In this document: piece after piece, positions 18,091-26,790 of the stretch | How positions within the stretch are numbered: position 1 is the stretch's first letter | Layout of the letters: each line of letters begins with the position of its first letter | Source: Hahella sp. CCB-MM4 | GTDB lineage: Bacteria > Pseudomonadota > Gammaproteobacteria > Pseudomonadales > Oleiphilaceae | Length of the DNA stretch: 64,000 bases | Assembly: GCF_002260525.1 (NCBI RefSeq) | Contig: NZ_MRYI01000003.1 | Span: forward strand, 372,001 to 436,000 | Direction: 5' to 3' | Program-made: the position numbers and the translations under genes | Notes under the pieces: generated by a model | Databases searched by the model: none | The model's input: only the letters and a program-made list of their open reading frames with translations | What the model was told of the DNA's origin: nothing

Positions 18091-19344
18091 ATGGCATCTG
18101 AACCCATCATAGAAATCGAACCGTTTCTTAAACCGATTGACGACGACAGTCCTGCCGGCCCGGATCTCAGGGAAAACGGTGACAAAGACTACTCGACCGT
18201 CAAAGCGGCTCGCCGAAAAATCGTCTCACTGGCCAAAGCCGCCCGCTTTGACCCGAATGTAGAATCCGATTTACTTGAACAATGGCGAGAAATCCGCCGG
18301 CTGGCACCCAATATCCTGAAAAGGGGCTCCAAGGATCTGGAAGTCGCTGCCTGGCTGGCAGAAGCACTTCTGAAACTACACGGCTTTGCTGGTCTGCTCG
18401 AAGGATTCCAGCTAATTCGCGCTCTGGTGGACAATTTCTGGGACGACATGCACCCCCAACCTGATGAGGACGGCATGGAGACCCGGGTTTACCCCTTAAT
18501 TTCACTCAACGGGGAAGATGGTACCGGCACGTTGGTTCTGCCGATAAAAAACACCCCCCTGTTTCCTGATAGCGACCCGCAGATCAGTGTTACCGCCTAC
18601 GGACGGCTGCAGGAAGCCATGCAGATCAATGATCTGGACGAGAGAGCCACCAAAATCCAGGATCTGGGAATCAGCGAAGAAGCCGTCCATCAACAGGTTA
18701 ACATGGTGGACCCGGCCACAGCTGAAGAGTATTTGAACACCATCGAAGAGGCTATGACCACTTGGGCAGAGCTGGCAGAAGTGATAGACCAGAAATGCCG
18801 CGATGCCGATGCCAGCGATGTGACGGTTCCCGTGAGCGGTATCCGTAATGCTTTGGAGGAAGTCAAAGACCTCTATCGACAATTACTGAGCAGCAAACTG
18901 GCAAGCCAGGACCTGGTAACCGAGCCTCAGGGAACTGAAAATGCACCCGCAGCGGGAATGACGGCTATGACCAACACCAACGGAGTGGCAGTGGCGACCG
19001 GCCCCATCAGAAATCGGGAAGATGCCATCAACCAACTGCTTGTAATTGCTAACTTTTTCCGGACTACGGAGCCGCACTCTCCGTTATGCGGCGCCATAGA
19101 GCGTACGGCAAACTGGGCGAAGTTGTCTTTGCAGGATCTATTGAGGGAGTTAATACCTGACGAAGGCGCCCGAATGCACTATGCTCTTATGACTGGAATA
19201 CAGATCGGTGAAGACGCCACACCGGTCGGTCAGTTGGCTCAAACCGCCAGACCGACTCCGGCACCAACACCGTCTGCTTCACCACAGGAATCTTCCGGAG
19301 ATTCTGCATGGGGTTCAGAAGCCGACCCACATAGTGGGTTCTAG
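18091..19344 (+). CDS. tssA: Type VI secretion protein TssA (ImpA_N domain)
   Basis: A 417-residue TssA, the dodecameric cap that coordinates baseplate and sheath assembly. The N-terminal ImpA_N domain (about 10-150) is clear: LKPIDDDSPAGPDLREN, LLEGFQLIRALVDNFWDDMHPQPDEDG and RVYPLISLNGEDG. The C-terminal domain (about 300-385) has NREDAINQLLVIANFFRTTEPHSPL and WAKLSLQDLLRELIPDE, the short TssA1-type C-terminus. A P/A/S-rich tail follows. The GGAGG ribosome-binding site is ten bases upstream. It is the first gene of the A-B-C-C'-E-F-G-H run. Confidence 0.95.
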   Translation: MASEPIIEIEPFLKPIDDDSPAGPDLRENGDKDYSTVKAARRKIVSLAKAARFDPNVESDLLEQWREIRRLAPNILKRGSKDLEVAAWLAEALLKLHGFAGLLEGFQLIRALVDNFWDDMHPQPDEDGMETRVYPLISLNGEDGTGTLVLPIKNTPLFPDSDPQISVTAYGRLQEAMQINDLDERATKIQDLGISEEAVHQQVNMVDPATAEEYLNTIEEAMTTWAELAEVIDQKCRDADASDVTVPVSGIRNALEEVKDLYRQLLSSKLASQDLVTEPQGTENAPAAGMTAMTNTNGVAVATGPIRNREDAINQLLVIANFFRTTEPHSPLCGAIERTANWAKLSLQDLLRELIPDEGARMHYALMTGIQIGEDATPVGQLAQTARPTPAPTPSASPQESSGDSAWGSEADPHSGF

Positions 19345-19527
19345 GGCTAATTGCTTGGGTTTACCACCCATAAACGGAGTTTTTCGCTTTAATTGAGGGA
19401 TTCCTGAAACTTTTAACGCTTTAACGGGTACTTATGCCACTTACGCCTGACTTCCGGGTTCTGTCGGTGGCATTTATAATTAACCCAGCTAGTATCCAAC
19501 GATCACCAATACAAAGGGGAGGCAGAA
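19345..19527. promoter_or_regulatory. tssA-tssB spacer with possible internal promoter
   Basis: This 183-bp gap is the largest within the tss run. It contains TATAAT at 19475-19480, about 48 bp before the tssB start; no convincing -35 box was found 17 bp upstream. An internal promoter would fit the high demand for TssB/TssC sheath subunits. Confidence 0.3.
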
Positions 19528-20061
19528 ATGTCTGACAGCCTACAGGACAAACTTAATCGGGTACGCAAACCACGCGTACACATTACTTACGATGTTGAAA
19601 CCGGCGGTGCCGAGGTTAAAAAGGAATTGCCTTTTGTAGTTGGCGTCATGGGCGATTATTCCGGTGATAACCAGGATGCCAAGAAATCACTGAAAGAACG
19701 CAAGTTCGTCAATATCGATCGTGACAACTTCAACGAGATCATGGAAAAGGTTGCCCCTACCCTTGATCTGAAAGTCAAAGATGAAACTTCAGACGACCCT
19801 GACAAGCAGGTTGCCGTTAACCTGGAGTTCAACTCAATCGAAGACTTTGAACCACAAAATCTGGTTAAGCAGGTTCCTGCGCTTAAGGAATTACTTGAAG
19901 CACGTAACCGTCTGCGTGACCTGCTGAGCAAAGCCGACCGCTCTGAAGAGCTGGAAGGACTACTGGAAAAAGTATTGTCCGATGCGGATAAAATGGCCGT
20001 ATTAAGCAAAGAAGTAGAAGAACGTAGCCCGAAACAAGAAGATGATGGAGGAGACGCCTGA
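19528..20061 (+). CDS. tssB: Type VI sheath small subunit TssB
   Basis: TssB (VipA) forms the contractile sheath with TssC. The 177-residue product has the family N-terminus LNRVRKPRVHITYDVETGGA and ELPFVVGVMGDYSG, the LKERKFVNIDRDNF segment, and a C-terminal helix (LKELLEARNRLRDLLSKADR). A strong GGGGAGG ribosome-binding site precedes the ATG. Its TGA overlaps the tssC ATG by one base, coupling the two subunits. Confidence 0.98.
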   Translation: MSDSLQDKLNRVRKPRVHITYDVETGGAEVKKELPFVVGVMGDYSGDNQDAKKSLKERKFVNIDRDNFNEIMEKVAPTLDLKVKDETSDDPDKQVAVNLEFNSIEDFEPQNLVKQVPALKELLEARNRLRDLLSKADRSEELEGLLEKVLSDADKMAVLSKEVEERSPKQEDDGGDA

Positions 20062-21551
20062 TGAGCGACGCAGAATTAGAAAGCCAAGGAGCCGCTGGAG
20101 AAGAGGAAGCCGGCAGTTTGTTGGATATGGCGATTACTGCCACTAAACAGACCGCTCCAGAACAGGCTCAAGATTTGATTGCCAACCTGGCCAAACAGGC
20201 CGGTGCAGGCATGGTGAAATGGGACCGCAACCTCACCGTCACTATCAACAAGGCTATAGACCAAATCGATGCACTGATGTCAAAGCAGCTTGCTGCCGTC
20301 ATGCATGACGAAAAGTTCCAGAAGCTTGAAGGCTCCTGGCGTGGTATGCATCACTTGGTGATGAACTCTGAAACCGGAGCTGGCCTGAAGATCCGCATGC
20401 TGAACCTCAGCAAGCGCGAACTATACAAGGATCTGGACAAAGCCGTTGAATTCGACCAAAGCCAGATCTTCAAGAAAGTCTATGAAGCAGAATTCGGCAC
20501 TGCCGGTGGTGAGCCTTATGGCGCCCTGATCGGTGACTATGAATTCTCCAACCACCCAGAAGATGTGGAACTGCTGCAAAATATGGCAGGCGTCAGCGCT
20601 GCCGGATTCTGCCCGTTCATTTCCGCCGCCGGTGCACAGATGTTCGGTTTCGACGATTTCACCGAACTGTCCACCCCAAGGGATCTGGAGAAAATCTTCG
20701 AGACTCAGGAATACATTCCCTGGAGAAGCTTCCGGGATTCTGAAGATTCCCGTTTTGTTACCCTGGTTATGCCACGCGTATTGTCCCGTATGCCTTACGG
20801 CATGAACGGTAAATCCGTGGAAGACTTCAACTACGAAGAACTGCCGATTGATTCAAAAACCGGTAAATCCGCCAAGGTAGATCACGATCAGTTCACCTGG
20901 ATGAACGCAGCCTATGTCATGGGTACCACCCTGACCCAGGCATATGCACAGCACGGCTGGTGCGTGGCCATCCGTGGCGCTGAAAACGGCGGTAAAGTAA
21001 CCGGCCTGCCTTCTCACCTGTTTGTCAGCGATGATGGTGACGTAGATCAGAAATGTCCTACCGAAGTAGGTATTACTGAACGTCGCGAATTCGAACTGTC
21101 CAAACAAGGCTTCCTGCCACTGTTGCACTACAAGAACACCGACTATGCGGTATTCTTCGGTTCACAGACCGCACAGAAGGCGAAGAAATACGACAAAGCC
21201 GACGCTACTGCCAACGCGGCCATTTCCGCGCGTCTTCCTTACATCATGGCAACCTCTCGTGTCGCTCACTACCTGAAGGTAATGGCACGCGACAAGATTG
21301 GTTCCTTTATGGAGGCTAAAGACGTGGAGCGCTGGTTGAACAACTGGATTAACACTTACACCAACAGTAATCCGGATGCCAGCCCTGAAATGAAAGCCAA
21401 GTTCCCATTGGCAGAAGCCAAAGTGGAAGTGAAGGAAAACCCAGAAGCACCTGGTTCTTACAGTGCCGTTGCGCACCTGAGACCTTGGCTGCAAATGGAA
21501 GAACTGACTTCCTCTCTGCGTCTGGTAGCAGAAATCCCCAAAGGCGGTTGA
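20061..21551 (+). CDS. tssC: Type VI sheath large subunit TssC
   Basis: TssC (VipB), 496 residues, the main sheath subunit. Family features include the N-terminal helix that binds TssB (AITATKQTAPEQAQDLIANL), EKFQKLEGSWRGMHHLV, KAVEFDQSQIFKKVYEAEFGTAGGEPYGALIGDYEF, and a conserved C-terminus (VEVKENPEAPGSYSAVAHLRPWLQMEELT). This is the canonical sheath gene. A second, more divergent TssC-like gene follows at 21641. Confidence 0.98.
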   Translation: MSDAELESQGAAGEEEAGSLLDMAITATKQTAPEQAQDLIANLAKQAGAGMVKWDRNLTVTINKAIDQIDALMSKQLAAVMHDEKFQKLEGSWRGMHHLVMNSETGAGLKIRMLNLSKRELYKDLDKAVEFDQSQIFKKVYEAEFGTAGGEPYGALIGDYEFSNHPEDVELLQNMAGVSAAGFCPFISAAGAQMFGFDDFTELSTPRDLEKIFETQEYIPWRSFRDSEDSRFVTLVMPRVLSRMPYGMNGKSVEDFNYEELPIDSKTGKSAKVDHDQFTWMNAAYVMGTTLTQAYAQHGWCVAIRGAENGGKVTGLPSHLFVSDDGDVDQKCPTEVGITERREFELSKQGFLPLLHYKNTDYAVFFGSQTAQKAKKYDKADATANAAISARLPYIMATSRVAHYLKVMARDKIGSFMEAKDVERWLNNWINTYTNSNPDASPEMKAKFPLAEAKVEVKENPEAPGSYSAVAHLRPWLQMEELTSSLRLVAEIPKGG

Positions 21552-21567
21552 TTTCTGGTTCTTGTTG

Positions 21568-21597
21568 GAGTTGGTGGCCCCGTGCCGCCAACTCTTT
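21568..21597 (+). terminator. Intercistronic hairpin between tssC and the second tssC-like gene
   Basis: GAGTTGGTGGC (21568-21578) and GCCGCCAACTC (21584-21594) form an 11-bp stem with one G-U pair and a 5-base loop, followed by TTT. The weak T-run suggests partial termination or mRNA stabilisation, which could keep TssB/TssC above the downstream baseplate genes. Confidence 0.55.
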
Positions 21598-21640
21598 ACC
21601 TATCATCACACCACACTGAATTCCTGGTAATGCTGAATAT

Positions 21641-23140
21641 ATGCAGGCAAAAGAGAAGTCATCCAAGCCCCAAAACTCATCGATGACAGGGCCGGACATT
21701 CCAGAAAAGGAACTGCGCCGCCTGAAGAAAATCCTCAGCCTCATTCAGCTTCCTCAAGCACTCGTACAAAGATACTCCGGTGAAGGAACCCTGGCGCCAC
21801 TGGATCCCGACATGCTGACTCTATGGTTGCAGAGAGCAGTCGCGCAGATCGACCAGTTGATTATCCGCCAACTCAATAAAATCCTTCATCACCGCAAGTA
21901 TCAGGAACTGGAACGCTCCTGGCGCAGCCTTTTTGACCTGGTAGTCTTTTCTACCGGACGCAAGATGGTGAAGATCCGGGTATTGGATATCACTTGGGCA
22001 GAAGTCACCAAAGACGTTAATCGGGCCATCGAGTTCGACCAAAGCCAACTGTTCCAGAAGATTTACAGTGAAGAATATGACAAGCCGGGCGGTGAACCGT
22101 ACGGCGTCGTTATTGCCGATTTTGAGGTGTCGCACAAGCCCTATGAGGGACACCGCTACAACGACATCCCAACACTTGAGCATCTGGCAGAGATCGCTGC
22201 AGCCGCTTTTTCACCGATCATTGTCAACGCCGCTCCGCAGCTGTTTGAGATGGAAAACTTCGAGCGCATGGGGTACCCCATCAACCTCAAGCAGCTGTTT
22301 GGGGAGTCTGATTACATTGAATGGAATCGACTGCGGGAACACCCGGACACCCGTTTTCTGGGCATAACCCTGCCCCGGGTACTGATGCGCAAACCTTACG
22401 AACTGACCGTTAGTGCCCACGGCGGCATTATGTTTTCCGAGCGTGAAGCACTGGCGAATGATCGGAACTATCTATGGGGATATGCCAATTTCGCCCTGGC
22501 CAAGGTATTGGTTCGCGAATTTACTGATGTCGGTTGGTTTTCCCACATCAGAGGGTTGCTGCGGGATCACCAGGCCGGCGGCACCGTCGACAGCATGATT
22601 GTTGACAGCTTTAATACCGATGCCGACGATATCGCGTTTAAACCAGTGGTGGAGTGCGTTTTTTCCGATGAGCGGGAAAGAGCATTGAGCGAACAGGGTT
22701 TCATCGCTCTCTGTCAATGTTACGATGTTCCCATGGGAGTGTTTTACAGCACACCGACTCTGCACTTTCCCAAGCAATACCGGGACAAGAAAGCCACCAA
22801 CAACGCCCGTTTGTCCTCATTGCTGCAGCACGTACTTTGCGGCTCCCGATTCGCCCACTACATCAAAGTGATGACGCGGGATATGATCGGTTCAGTAAAA
22901 CGCGCCGAGGAGTGCCAGCGTCAGTTACAGGCCTGGTTGTCCCAGTATGTGACCTCCCAGGAAGACTCAGACTGGTATCTGCAGGCCCGGCATCCGCTAC
23001 GCGAGGCTTCGGTGACTGTAAAAGAGATACCCGACAAACCGGGCTCCTACGCCACAGCCATCTATCTTCGGCCGCATTATCAGGCCGATCGGTTGGTTTC
23101 GGAGCTGCACCTGACCACTGAAGTGACTGCGGCCAGTTGA
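21641..23140 (+). CDS. Second TssC/EvpB-family protein (ImpD-like)
   Basis: A 499-residue paralogue of TssC with the same core layout: HHRKYQELERSWRSLFDLV, RAIEFDQSQLFQKIYSEEYDKPGGEPYGVVIADFEV, and ending VKEIPDKPGSYATAIYLRPHYQ. The N-terminus differs (ELRRLKKILSLIQLPQALVQRY) and lacks the TssB-binding helix of the first copy. Imp-type clusters of rhizobia carry such a second gene (impD) after impC; I use that as the model. Its role is not settled: it could be a minor sheath or baseplate-proximal subunit. It should be treated as tssC-like, not as a simple duplicate. Confidence 0.92.
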   Translation: MQAKEKSSKPQNSSMTGPDIPEKELRRLKKILSLIQLPQALVQRYSGEGTLAPLDPDMLTLWLQRAVAQIDQLIIRQLNKILHHRKYQELERSWRSLFDLVVFSTGRKMVKIRVLDITWAEVTKDVNRAIEFDQSQLFQKIYSEEYDKPGGEPYGVVIADFEVSHKPYEGHRYNDIPTLEHLAEIAAAAFSPIIVNAAPQLFEMENFERMGYPINLKQLFGESDYIEWNRLREHPDTRFLGITLPRVLMRKPYELTVSAHGGIMFSEREALANDRNYLWGYANFALAKVLVREFTDVGWFSHIRGLLRDHQAGGTVDSMIVDSFNTDADDIAFKPVVECVFSDERERALSEQGFIALCQCYDVPMGVFYSTPTLHFPKQYRDKKATNNARLSSLLQHVLCGSRFAHYIKVMTRDMIGSVKRAEECQRQLQAWLSQYVTSQEDSDWYLQARHPLREASVTVKEIPDKPGSYATAIYLRPHYQADRLVSELHLTTEVTAAS

Positions 23141-23179
23141 TTGCCGCTTCCCGACTAATGGACGTTTAGAGAATATTTC

Positions 23180-23671
23180 ATGGCGAAACTCACACAAAGC
23201 CAGAAATTACGACCATCAATCCTGGACCGCCTGATGGATGATCGCCCGGACCTCAAAACTGAACCGGAAAAAAACCGGCATCAGGTTTTGAATGAACTGA
23301 GGGAATCCGTCAGAAGAGATCTGGAAGACTTACTGAACACACGTTTCCGCGCGATTTCTGCGCCGGATAACATGCATGAACTGGATATTTCGCTGATTAA
23401 CTACGGACTGCCCGACCTGCACACGATCAATTTCCTCAGCGCTGAAGGGAAAGACGAGTTTTGCCGGACGATTGAGCAGCATATCGCCATGTTTGAACCA
23501 CGATTTAAATCTGTCAGGGTGGTTACCCTGGATGATCAATGGAGTGAGGACACCAGCCTGAAGTTCCGCATTGAAGCCATTCTTTATGCGGAGCCGGCAC
23601 CGGAAGAAGTGACCTTTGACTCCTCGCTGGAACCTATCTCAGCGATCGTTAACGTGCAGGAGGCTCGCTGA
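23180..23671 (+). CDS. tssE: Type VI baseplate subunit TssE
   Basis: A 163-residue gp25-like baseplate wedge protein. The N-terminal PSILDRLMDDRPDLKTE and the gp25 core (VRRDLEDLLNTRF, then INYGLPDL, RTIEQHIAMFEPRFKSVRV and LKFRIEAILYAEPAPEEVTFDS) are typical. The stop codon overlaps the tssF ATG by one base. Confidence 0.96.
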   Translation: MAKLTQSQKLRPSILDRLMDDRPDLKTEPEKNRHQVLNELRESVRRDLEDLLNTRFRAISAPDNMHELDISLINYGLPDLHTINFLSAEGKDEFCRTIEQHIAMFEPRFKSVRVVTLDDQWSEDTSLKFRIEAILYAEPAPEEVTFDSSLEPISAIVNVQEAR

Positions 23672-25500
23672 TGAGTGACGATTTACTGCCGTTTTACGAA
23701 AAGGAACTGGCCTTCCTACGCCAGTCAGGGGCCGAATTTGGACGCATACATCCCAAGATCGCCGGCCGGCTGCGCATGTCAGGCGATGTGGTGGAAGACC
23801 CTCATGTCAGCCGATTGCTGGAAGGGGTTGCCTATCTGAACTCACGAATCCAGTACCGCCTGGACGATGATTTTTCCGAACTGTCGGATGCCCTGCTGGA
23901 TCAGCTCTACCCTCACTACCTGCGCCCTATTCCGTCAATGACGGTGGTACAGTTCAAACCGGCAAAGGACTTGGACGGCCCCCTTAAGGTCAAACGCCAT
24001 GCCCGGCTGGAAAGTGAACCTTTCCAGGGACGAGTCTGCAGCTTCATGACCGGGTACGAACTCGATATCCTCCCGGTCTCCGTCACCAAAGCGGCCCTGA
24101 AAGAGCGCCCTTTTGTGACTCCGGGTTCTCAGCGAGTAGAGCGGGCCTCATCGGTCATCCATGTCCGGCTTGAAGGTTTTACCGGAGATGTGGATTGGGC
24201 TGAACTGGGCACTGACAAGATTCGATTCTTCCTTCGGGGTCAGTCACATTACGCATACGCCCTGTACGAACTCCTCCTGAATCATTGTGTTCAGGTGGTC
24301 ATGACCAAAGGTCCTGACGACACTCAGCCAAGGCTTCTCGGACCACAGTGTCTGCAACCGGTTGGTTTTGCTGAGGAAGAGGCATTGTTGCCCTGCCCCA
24401 ATCAATCATTCCCCGGTTACCGCCTTCTCACCGAATATATGGTGTTTCCTGAAAAGTTCCTGTTTCTGGATGTTGAAGGGTTGAAGCCCTATCTGGAAGA
24501 AGGCTTCGGTTCCACCCTGGAATTCTATTTTTATCTGGACCGCTCCCACACCGAGCTGGAACGTAACCTGAGCGCTGACAATTTCGCGCTGGGATGTACT
24601 CCCATAATCAATCTGTTCAAGCATCGGGCGGAACCTATCAGTCTGGAGCATGAGCAATACAGCTACACAATTATTCCCGATGCCCGCTACCCGGATAACT
24701 TTGAAACCTATTCCATAGAAAAGGTTCAAGGGTTGACCGGTGACGGCAATAAAAAGAACTATCGTCCTTTTTATGGTCTGACGCACTTCGATATCAATCG
24801 GGAAACGCAGCACTTCTGGCACGCTCAAAGGTATCCGAAAGTGGGCGGAGAACTGGGTAACGAGCCAGGCAGTGAGATGGAAATATCGCTGGTGGACCTG
24901 AATTTTTCCCCGGCGGAGCTTACCGACGAAACCCTGTCTCTGGATATGTATTGCTTTAACCGCAATACCCCGGAGAAACTGCCGTTCGGTGGAGGTCAGC
25001 CACAATTCAAGTGTCTTGATATTGGTGTCACCCTGGACGGGATACACACCCTGACCCACCTGACGCCCACCATCAGACCGCCACTCAGGGACGGTGCGCG
25101 CTGGCGTCTGGTCTCCCACCTGGCCTTGAACTACCTTTCGCTCGACAGCCCCAACGCAATAGAAGTATTGAAAGAGTTGCTGTCACTCTATGACTTTCAG
25201 GACAGTGCAGCGTCAAGAGCACTGATTGCCGCACTGGTCAAAGTACAAACCAGCCCCATGACCGCGCCTGTGACACTTGGCGGTAAAACGACTGTGTGTC
25301 GCGGAGTGGAAATAGAAGTGACCTTTGATGAAACATTGATGTCGGGTAACAGTACATTTCTGTTCGCTTCAATACTGGAAAGATTTTTTGCCCTATACTG
25401 CTCTATCAATACCTTTACCCGGCTTGTTGCCAGAGTGAAAGGACGACAGGATATACTGAAGAAATGGCCGCCCAGGATCGGAAATCAACCTCTAATCTAG
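23671..25500 (+). CDS. tssF: Type VI baseplate subunit TssF
   Basis: A 609-residue TssF (VasA/ImpG), partner of TssG in the baseplate wedge. Signatures are LLPFYEKELAFLRQSGAEFGRIHPKIAGRL near the start, RIQYRLDDDFSELSDALLDQLYPHYLRPIPSM, and the C-terminal CRGVEIEVTFDETLMSGNSTFLFASILERFFALYCSINTFTRL. The length is normal. The end overlaps tssG by 37 bases. Confidence 0.97.
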   Translation: MSDDLLPFYEKELAFLRQSGAEFGRIHPKIAGRLRMSGDVVEDPHVSRLLEGVAYLNSRIQYRLDDDFSELSDALLDQLYPHYLRPIPSMTVVQFKPAKDLDGPLKVKRHARLESEPFQGRVCSFMTGYELDILPVSVTKAALKERPFVTPGSQRVERASSVIHVRLEGFTGDVDWAELGTDKIRFFLRGQSHYAYALYELLLNHCVQVVMTKGPDDTQPRLLGPQCLQPVGFAEEEALLPCPNQSFPGYRLLTEYMVFPEKFLFLDVEGLKPYLEEGFGSTLEFYFYLDRSHTELERNLSADNFALGCTPIINLFKHRAEPISLEHEQYSYTIIPDARYPDNFETYSIEKVQGLTGDGNKKNYRPFYGLTHFDINRETQHFWHAQRYPKVGGELGNEPGSEMEISLVDLNFSPAELTDETLSLDMYCFNRNTPEKLPFGGGQPQFKCLDIGVTLDGIHTLTHLTPTIRPPLRDGARWRLVSHLALNYLSLDSPNAIEVLKELLSLYDFQDSAASRALIAALVKVQTSPMTAPVTLGGKTTVCRGVEIEVTFDETLMSGNSTFLFASILERFFALYCSINTFTRLVARVKGRQDILKKWPPRIGNQPLI

Positions 25501-26612
25501 ACCAGGTCAACCCATTGATTAAGCGAATCATGCGCTCTCCATGGCGCTATGATTTCTTTCAACTGGTACGCCTGCTTGAGCACTACAGGGATGGAGAACC
25601 ATCCAAACAGGCACCTGTGGGCAGCTATTATCCTCCCAGCCAGGAACCTCTCAGGTTCTCCATGAACCCGAGCATGTCTTTTGAAGCCAGACCGGTGGAG
25701 AAAGTAACCCGCGGCGCTGAAAACGCTTTGGCCCATCGGCAGCAGTGGGATGTTCAGGTGAACTTCTGGGGCCTTGTGGGCTCCAGGGGTGTATTGCCGT
25801 TCCATTACCGGGAACTGATTCTCCAGCGCATGCGTCATAAAGATTCTGCGATGAAGCATTTCTTTGACATGCTGGATCACCGCACCCTGACTCTCTATTA
25901 CCGTGCCTGGAAAAAATACCGTATTCCTCTGGTATTTGAGGCAAACCAGCGCCTGGATCCAAAATACAATCGCGACCGGCATGCGGAGTTGCTGAAAGGA
26001 TTGCTTGGCATAGCCTCGAAAAAGCAGGCGCGATTTTATGAATTCAACGGCGCTGAACTGAATACCTCCGGCCTCATGAGCAGACGAGTCTGTTCTCCGG
26101 CCGCATTGGAAAAAGCGATCGCCCATCATTTCGGGCTCAAAGTCAAAATTCTCCCGTTCAGGGGACAATGGCAGTTGATGCCGGAGGATGTGCGGACCCG
26201 AGTCGGCGATTTCCGCTTGGGGGCTCGCAACCACATTCTTGGTCAGCAGGCAATTCTAGGCGAGCGAACCTGGGCTATCCAGAACCGGTTCACCGTGCAG
26301 TTCGAGGACATCGATTACGATAGCTTTCTGAACCTGCTTTCCGGCACCCAGATGCTGGGTTCCATGTATAGCTTGATTCGAACAATGTCCGGTGTTGCAC
26401 TAGACTTTGACTTAGCTCTTCAGGTGAAACAACGTAAGCTGCCGACCAGCCGATTGGCATTTAAGGCCACCCCTCCATTGCTAGGGTGGAATACCCGGCT
26501 GCACGGGGACGATCCTGATGACAGGTATATCGATGTTGCTGTGTCCCGCCACGCCATGCAGAGAACGCTGGAAAGTGGTGGCAGCCTGGAAGCCGCTATC
26601 AACCACGGCTGA
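25464..26612 (+). CDS. tssG: Type VI baseplate subunit TssG
   Basis: A 382-residue TssG (VasB/ImpH). The motif SPWRYDFFQLVRLLEH near residue 25 is diagnostic, followed by RFSMNPSMSFEARPVEKV, GVLPFHYRELILQR and MLDHRTLTLYYRAWKKY. The first ATG lies inside the end of tssF, a usual arrangement for this pair; a start nearer the conserved motif cannot be excluded. Confidence 0.96.
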   Translation: MAAQDRKSTSNLDQVNPLIKRIMRSPWRYDFFQLVRLLEHYRDGEPSKQAPVGSYYPPSQEPLRFSMNPSMSFEARPVEKVTRGAENALAHRQQWDVQVNFWGLVGSRGVLPFHYRELILQRMRHKDSAMKHFFDMLDHRTLTLYYRAWKKYRIPLVFEANQRLDPKYNRDRHAELLKGLLGIASKKQARFYEFNGAELNTSGLMSRRVCSPAALEKAIAHHFGLKVKILPFRGQWQLMPEDVRTRVGDFRLGARNHILGQQAILGERTWAIQNRFTVQFEDIDYDSFLNLLSGTQMLGSMYSLIRTMSGVALDFDLALQVKQRKLPTSRLAFKATPPLLGWNTRLHGDDPDDRYIDVAVSRHAMQRTLESGGSLEAAINHG

Positions 26613-26790
26613 CGCTTTTTTGAACACAACGGACCAATATCCGGCCCGATTAAAGGAATATTCAATAAAACAACGCTTTACCCAGAAAACTGACAGTGTA
26701 TACAGCTGTACACCGGACTTGCACCGGGTACACATGTGGCAGTTGCATCGACCGATCTGTATGAATTAAGAAAATGAAAAAGGCTTCGCT

